A stretch of 64,000 nucleotides of DNA from Paenibacillus aestuarii (lineage in GTDB: Bacteria; Bacillota; Bacilli; Paenibacillales; NBRC-103111), in the NCBI RefSeq assembly GCF_027789125.1, contig NZ_JAQFVF010000023.1:310001-374000 (forward strand), given 5' to 3'. Position 1 is the first letter of the stretch, and each line of letters starts with the position of its first letter. The notes under the pieces are model-generated. The model saw only the letters and a list, made by a program, of their open reading frames with translations, was not told where the DNA came from and made no database searches. The translations under genes were made by a program, and so were the position numbers. Positions 60,443-64,000 of this stretch are shown piece after piece.

Positions 60443-61516
60443 CTATTCTACGCGCTCAGCGTGCAATTGCGCCAACAAGCACAGCTCCGCAGCTTTAAAC
60501 GCATGCTCCTGTGTCATTGCATTTTCCGTACGGTTGATGCAATCCAAGATCAATTGGCCGAAGAAAGGGAAGCCAACTTGGCCGTTCAGGCTGAAATGCT
60601 TCTCGCCTTCGCCATTGACCAAATACAGCTGATCGCCTTGCGGATCGCGGGCTACATCAATGTATTTGCGCAGCTCTATGTAGCCTTCGGTGCCCAGGAT
60701 CACGGTGCGGCCGTCGCCCCATGTGCCAAGCCCTTTAGGCGTCAGCCAGTCCACGCGGAAATAGTTCGTTGCGCCGTTATCGCCGACAAGCGTCGCATCC
60801 CCGTAATCTTCGAGCTCCGGATAGTCTTTGCTGTTGTAATTCGCCACTTTGGAGCTTACCAGCTTCGCATCTTTACAGCCTGCATAGAACAGGAACTGCT
60901 CGATTTGATGGCTACCGATGTCACACAGAATGCCGCCGTAATTTTCTTTCTTGAAAAACCATTCCGGACGGGATGGTGCATTCAGACGATGCGGCCCGAG
61001 TCCAAGGACTTGAACGACGCGGCCGATCGCCCCTTCTTGAATCAGTTGACCGGCAAAAACAGCGCTCTCTACATGCAAACGCTCGCTGTAGTAAACGGCA
61101 TACTTACGGCCTGTTTCTTTCACTTTATCTTTCGCCGCTTCCAGCTGCTCCAGCGAGGTGAACGGCGTTTTGTCCGTGAAGTAATCTTTGCCTGCTTCCA
61201 TGACGCGAAGACCGAGCGGTCCGCGTTCCGAAGGCACGATGGCCCCGGCAACCAGCTGAACTTCCGGATCCTGCAGAATCTCTTCTTCTGACGAAGCTGC
61301 TTGCGCTTGTGGGAACTTTTGGCAGAAAGCTTGCACTTTCTCCGGATCTTTATCGTAAACGGATTTCAGCTCTGCTCCCGCTTCCAGCAACCCGTTGCAC
61401 ATGCCGTAAATATGACCGTGATCCAAACCAATTGCCGCGAATTTGAATTCTCCCTTGCCGACAACCGCATTCGGCTTCCCTTGTGGTGCATAATTCATTC
61501 CATCGCTCTTTTGCAT
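60443..61516 (-). CDS. Gfo/Idh/MocA family oxidoreductase (first of a pair)
   Basis: A 357-residue NAD(P)-dependent sugar oxidoreductase-like protein. The nucleotide-binding start is degenerate (AAIGLDHGHIYG in place of GxGxxG), and the usual E-K-P motif reads DKTPF. The C-terminal domain has GGILCDIGSHQIEQFLF, where His could act as the catalytic residue. It is in line with a second family member 33 bases upstream, and probably in one transcript with it. GGGGGAG precedes the ATG. Substrate unknown; some such proteins act on inositols or amino sugars. Confidence 0.85.
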   Translation of the reverse strand: MQKSDGMNYAPQGKPNAVVGKGEFKFAAIGLDHGHIYGMCNGLLEAGAELKSVYDKDPEKVQAFCQKFPQAQAASSEEEILQDPEVQLVAGAIVPSERGPLGLRVMEAGKDYFTDKTPFTSLEQLEAAKDKVKETGRKYAVYYSERLHVESAVFAGQLIQEGAIGRVVQVLGLGPHRLNAPSRPEWFFKKENYGGILCDIGSHQIEQFLFYAGCKDAKLVSSKVANYNSKDYPELEDYGDATLVGDNGATNYFRVDWLTPKGLGTWGDGRTVILGTEGYIELRKYIDVARDPQGDQLYLVNGEGEKHFSLNGQVGFPFFGQLILDCINRTENAMTQEHAFKAAELCLLAQLHAERVE

Positions 61517-61549
61517 GGTTTCTCCCCCGTGATCATGTGATCAAAAAAA

Positions 61550-62710
61550 TTAATGAGTTCCTTTTACTTCAAGCGTTTTATAGCCTGCGTCTTTTTTCAC
61601 TTTGGAGTTAGCGATCTTGTTTTGAAGATGCTCATAGAACAGATCCTCATCGATCGGCAGATCCACCCAATTGTCTGTCCAAGTGGATAACAGCATCGCA
61701 TTGGAAAGCATCAGCCCTTTAATGCCTTCTTCCCCTGGCGCAACAAGCGGCGTGCCGTGCAGAATCGCATCGACGAAGTTTTGCGTGATGCCCAGATGTC
61801 CGGTTTCTTTGCCTTCAACGGGAATTTCGCATTTCCAGCATTCCGGCTGGCCAAAGCCGCCCGTGAACGTCTCGTTAAATTCTTTTTCCGATACGCGCAG
61901 GCGCCAGAAGGTCAGCTTGCCGTCCTCGATAACGATTTTGCCGCGGTCGCCTGACAGTTCGAATCGGTTCGTTCCCGGCGCTTCGCCTGTTGTCGTGACG
62001 AACAATCCTGTTGCTCCGTTCTCATACTCGACGAATGCGGTTACATCGTCCTCTACTTCAATATCCCGGTGCTTGCCAAAATAACAGAATGCGCGCACGC
62101 GCTTCGGCATCATATCGATCGTCCACTGCCAGAGATCCAATTGATGCGGATCTTGGTTAATCAGTACGCCGCCGCCTTCTCCAGCCCAAGTCGCACGCCA
62201 CCCGCCGGAATTATAATAGCTTTGGGAGCGGTACCAATTGGTAATGATCCAATTCGTTCTGCGAATCTCGCCCAGCTCGCCGGAGGAAACCAGATCTTTC
62301 AGCTTCTTATACAGCCGATTCGTTCTTTGGTTATACATCATGCTGAACACTTTGCCGGAAGCTTTAGCCGCTTCGTTCATTTGACGAACTGATTTTGTAT
62401 ATACACCTGCAGGCTTCTCGCAAAGCACGTGCAGACCGTTATTAAAGGCTTTAATAGCCACTTCTGGATGATCATAATGTGGCGTTGCGATCAGAACGGC
62501 ATCGATTGTACCTGAGGAAAGGAACTTATCCAGATCGTCAAAAATTTGCACATTGTCGCCCAAATTTTCTTTTGCCCATTGTTGACGGTCGGGTCTTGGT
62601 TCGCAAATCGCTGAAAGCTCAGCGCCTTTAACTTCTTGTTTAATCAAATAGTTGGCATGTCCAGTTCCCATATTGCCTAGACCGATAATGCCAATCCGTA
62701 CTTTTTCCAT
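61550..62710 (-). CDS. Gfo/Idh/MocA family oxidoreductase (second of a pair)
   Basis: A 386-residue oxidoreductase with a full Rossmann motif (RIGIIGLGNMGTGHA), the LCEKPAGVY motif (Lys is catalytic in the family) and GGGVLINQDPHQLDLWQW with the conserved Asp and His. It belongs to a different subgroup from its neighbour, so this is not a recent duplication. AAAGGTGG precedes the ATG. An extended -10 promoter candidate lies about 50 bases upstream. The pair may oxidise a cyclitol or sugar; no transporter or regulator is seen beside it. Confidence 0.88.
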   Translation of the reverse strand: MEKVRIGIIGLGNMGTGHANYLIKQEVKGAELSAICEPRPDRQQWAKENLGDNVQIFDDLDKFLSSGTIDAVLIATPHYDHPEVAIKAFNNGLHVLCEKPAGVYTKSVRQMNEAAKASGKVFSMMYNQRTNRLYKKLKDLVSSGELGEIRRTNWIITNWYRSQSYYNSGGWRATWAGEGGGVLINQDPHQLDLWQWTIDMMPKRVRAFCYFGKHRDIEVEDDVTAFVEYENGATGLFVTTTGEAPGTNRFELSGDRGKIVIEDGKLTFWRLRVSEKEFNETFTGGFGQPECWKCEIPVEGKETGHLGITQNFVDAILHGTPLVAPGEEGIKGLMLSNAMLLSTWTDNWVDLPIDEDLFYEHLQNKIANSKVKKDAGYKTLEVKGTH

Positions 62711-62756
62711 GTCATAGCCACCTTTATCATCGTGATTATCCGCCTAACACTCCTTC

Positions 62757-62765
62757 ACTGTACCA
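62757..62765 (-). promoter_or_regulatory. Candidate extended -10 promoter of the oxidoreductase pair
   Basis: TGGTACAGT on the minus strand (TG-n-TACAGT) lies about 47 bases before the start codon. No good -35 box; the same TATGGTACA context appears at the minor prepilin promoter. Confidence 0.35.
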
Positions 62766-62876
62766 TATTTGACCTAGCCCCATCTTGACACATATTGACC
62801 ACCTTATTGCGAACTTTGACAGTTATCCAAAAAGAAGCCCAGCAGCCGTATTACAAATCAGCCGCTCTAAGCGCAT

Positions 62877-62902
62877 AAAAAAAAGACCAGTTTCCTGGTC
62901 TT
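62877..62902 (-). terminator. Intrinsic terminator after the CBS-domain gene
   Basis: AAGACCAG pairs with CTGGTCTT around a four-base loop and is followed on the minus strand by an unbroken T-run. Confidence 0.9.
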
Positions 62903-62918
62903 CATCCCTATTCAAAGC

Positions 62919-63362
62919 TTATCTGGCACCGACAGGCGTGCGGTCCGACGAAATGACGCTTAGCGCTTCGCCCGCTTCATCTTCAAACTTGCCGCGCACA
63001 GCAAGGTCACCGATCGCCACGACGCCGACCAGATTGCCGTTCTCCACAACAGGCAGGCGTCGGATTTGGTCTTTCGCCATGATTTTCGCGGCTTCTTCCA
63101 CAGTTGTATTCGCGTCAATGGACGTAATATCTTTAGATATCACTTCAGCCACCGCCGTCGAACCGGATTTCTTCTCTGCATAGCCGCGAATCACGAGATC
63201 GCGGTCAGTGACGACGCCGACGAGCTTCTTGCCGTCCACGACAGGGATAAACCCGATATCGTGCTGCTTCATTTTCAGGGCGATTTCATAGACATTATCC
63301 TGCAACGTCACCGTCACACAATCTGTCGCCATAATTTGTTTCACTGTTCTTGCATCTGCCAT
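62919..63362 (-). CDS. CBS-domain pair protein
   Basis: A 147-residue protein made only of two CBS domains: about 7-60 (VKQIMATDCVTV, DIGFIPVVDGKKLVGVVTDRDL) and 75-130 (VISKDITSIDANTTVEEA, RRLPVVENGNLVGVVAIGDL). CBS pairs bind adenine nucleotides and act as energy or stress sensors; stand-alone versions such as B. subtilis YhcV are of unknown function. AAGGAGGAG precedes the ATG. It is a single-gene unit. Confidence 0.92.
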   Translation of the reverse strand: MADARTVKQIMATDCVTVTLQDNVYEIALKMKQHDIGFIPVVDGKKLVGVVTDRDLVIRGYAEKKSGSTAVAEVISKDITSIDANTTVEEAAKIMAKDQIRRLPVVENGNLVGVVAIGDLAVRGKFEDEAGEALSVISSDRTPVGAR

Positions 63363-63454
63363 ATCCGTTACTCCTCCTTAACGTATCCATGATCAGCATC
63401 GCCCGCGGGGCGATCAGCTTCAAAGATAGCGTCTGTCGAAAAAGGAGAAAGCAT

Positions 63455-64000
63455 TCATGCCATATAATCCAAAGCCATCCCGATCAGCAGTTTGGCCGCA
63501 TTCAACATCGAACGCTCATCGATATCGAACCTGGGATGATGATGCGGATGAACAATGCCGGCTTCCACATTGCCGGCCCCCACAAACATATAGCAGCCCG
63601 GACGATGATGCAAATAGTAGGAGAAGTCTTCTCCGGCCATAACAAGCGGAGCTTCATGCACATGCGCTTCGCCGAACAGCTCGGCTCCCACTTTGACAAA
63701 CCGCGCAGCTTCTCCCGCATCATTCACCACCGGCGGATAGCCCATTTTATAATCGAACGTATAGGAAGCGCCATACATGCTGCAGACTGAATCTACGATA
63801 CGCCCCATCCGCTCTTTCACTTCCTCTTGAAGCTGGGAACTGAACGTTCTCACCGTCCCGTTCAACGTGCTAGTCTCAGCAATGACATTAAAGCTGGACC
63901 CGGCGTGGAACGAACCGATGCTCACGACGCAAGGCTCGATCGGATCCACCTGCCTGCTCACGATCGACTGCAAGTTGACGACGACTTGCGCGCCAACGTG
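63455..64000 (-). CDS. M20-family amidohydrolase, C-terminal part
   Basis: The gene enters from the right edge; 181 codons are visible. The segment HVGAQVVVNLQSIVSRQVDP, with SIGSFHAGSSFNVI, TSTLNGTVRTF, MAGEDFSYY and the metal-binding HPHHHPRFDIDER, matches the dimerisation lid and C-terminal catalytic part of M20D amidohydrolases (N-acyl-amino-acid or hippurate hydrolases). The first metal ligands lie outside the window. An apparent start at 63973 is an internal TTG. Confidence 0.9.
   Translation of the reverse strand, partial: HVGAQVVVNLQSIVSRQVDPIEPCVVSIGSFHAGSSFNVIAETSTLNGTVRTFSSQLQEEVKERMGRIVDSVCSMYGASYTFDYKMGYPPVVNDAGEAARFVKVGAELFGEAHVHEAPLVMAGEDFSYYLHHRPGCYMFVGAGNVEAGIVHPHHHPRFDIDERSMLNAAKLLIGMALDYMA

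Noticed and set aside
1..64000. CRISPR array, prophage, insertion sequence, rRNA or tRNA
   Set aside because: No regular spacer-repeat pattern, transposase or integrase motif, rRNA segment or tRNA cloverleaf was seen on either strand.

Overview
The window looks like chromosomal DNA from a Paenibacillus-like, endospore-forming member of the Bacillota. It carries spoVM, a tlp-type spore protein gene, a SpoVIF-like gene and remA. The order rqcH, Ca2+-ATPase, yicC, remA, gmk, rpoZ, coaBC, priA, def, fmt, rsmB, rlmN, stp, prkC, rsgA, rpe, spoVM, rpmB, asp23-like, yloV, recG follows the well-known Bacillus yloA-to-recG region. No rRNA, tRNA, CRISPR array, insertion sequence or prophage was seen. 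All assignments come from reading motifs; no database search was run.

Region 1 (1-12.9 kb) is a type IV pilus locus. One minus-strand operon runs pilB, pilT, pilC, a pilin, and the truncated start of a prepilin peptidase. Divergent from it is a 1566-residue secreted protein with Ig-like repeats (5237-9937), and converging on that is an operon of two prepilins and a PilX-like protein. The Ig-like protein lies between the two pilus operons and may be a pilus-associated surface protein. PilB begins with an MshEN domain, the kind that binds cyclic di-GMP.

Region 2 (13-21.4 kb) is accessory. It holds a three-gene operon (OlsB-like N-acyltransferase, LpxL-like acyltransferase, YdjM-like membrane protein), lrgAB preceded by an overlooked 33-residue membrane peptide gene, tlp with a sigma-G-type promoter, an unknown protein, a SpoVIF-like protein, a DUF1294 protein, and an alpha-L-fucosidase facing an AraC regulator.

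Region 3 (21.4-49.8 kb) is the conserved core: DNA repair and replication (recG, priA), translation (rpmB, rlmN, rsmB, fmt, def, rsgA, rqcH), signalling (prkC, stp), metabolism (rpe, coaBC, gmk, dapF, a YitJ-type methionine/folate enzyme) and sporulation (spoVM). Compared with Bacillus subtilis, a small membrane protein gene occupies the place of thiN, and dapF plus the YitJ-type gene sit between the Ca2+-ATPase and yicC.

Region 4 (49.8-64 kb) holds UDP-glucuronate precursor genes (ugd, galU), a PHP-domain phosphoesterase, a LysR regulator, an unknown protein, ylbG and ylbF separated by an asparaginase gene, an XPB-type helicase overlapping a partner gene that shares its accessory domain, two Gfo/Idh/MocA oxidoreductases, a CBS-pair protein and the end of an M20 amidohydrolase. 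Neighbouring transcription units are mostly separated by clear intrinsic terminators.
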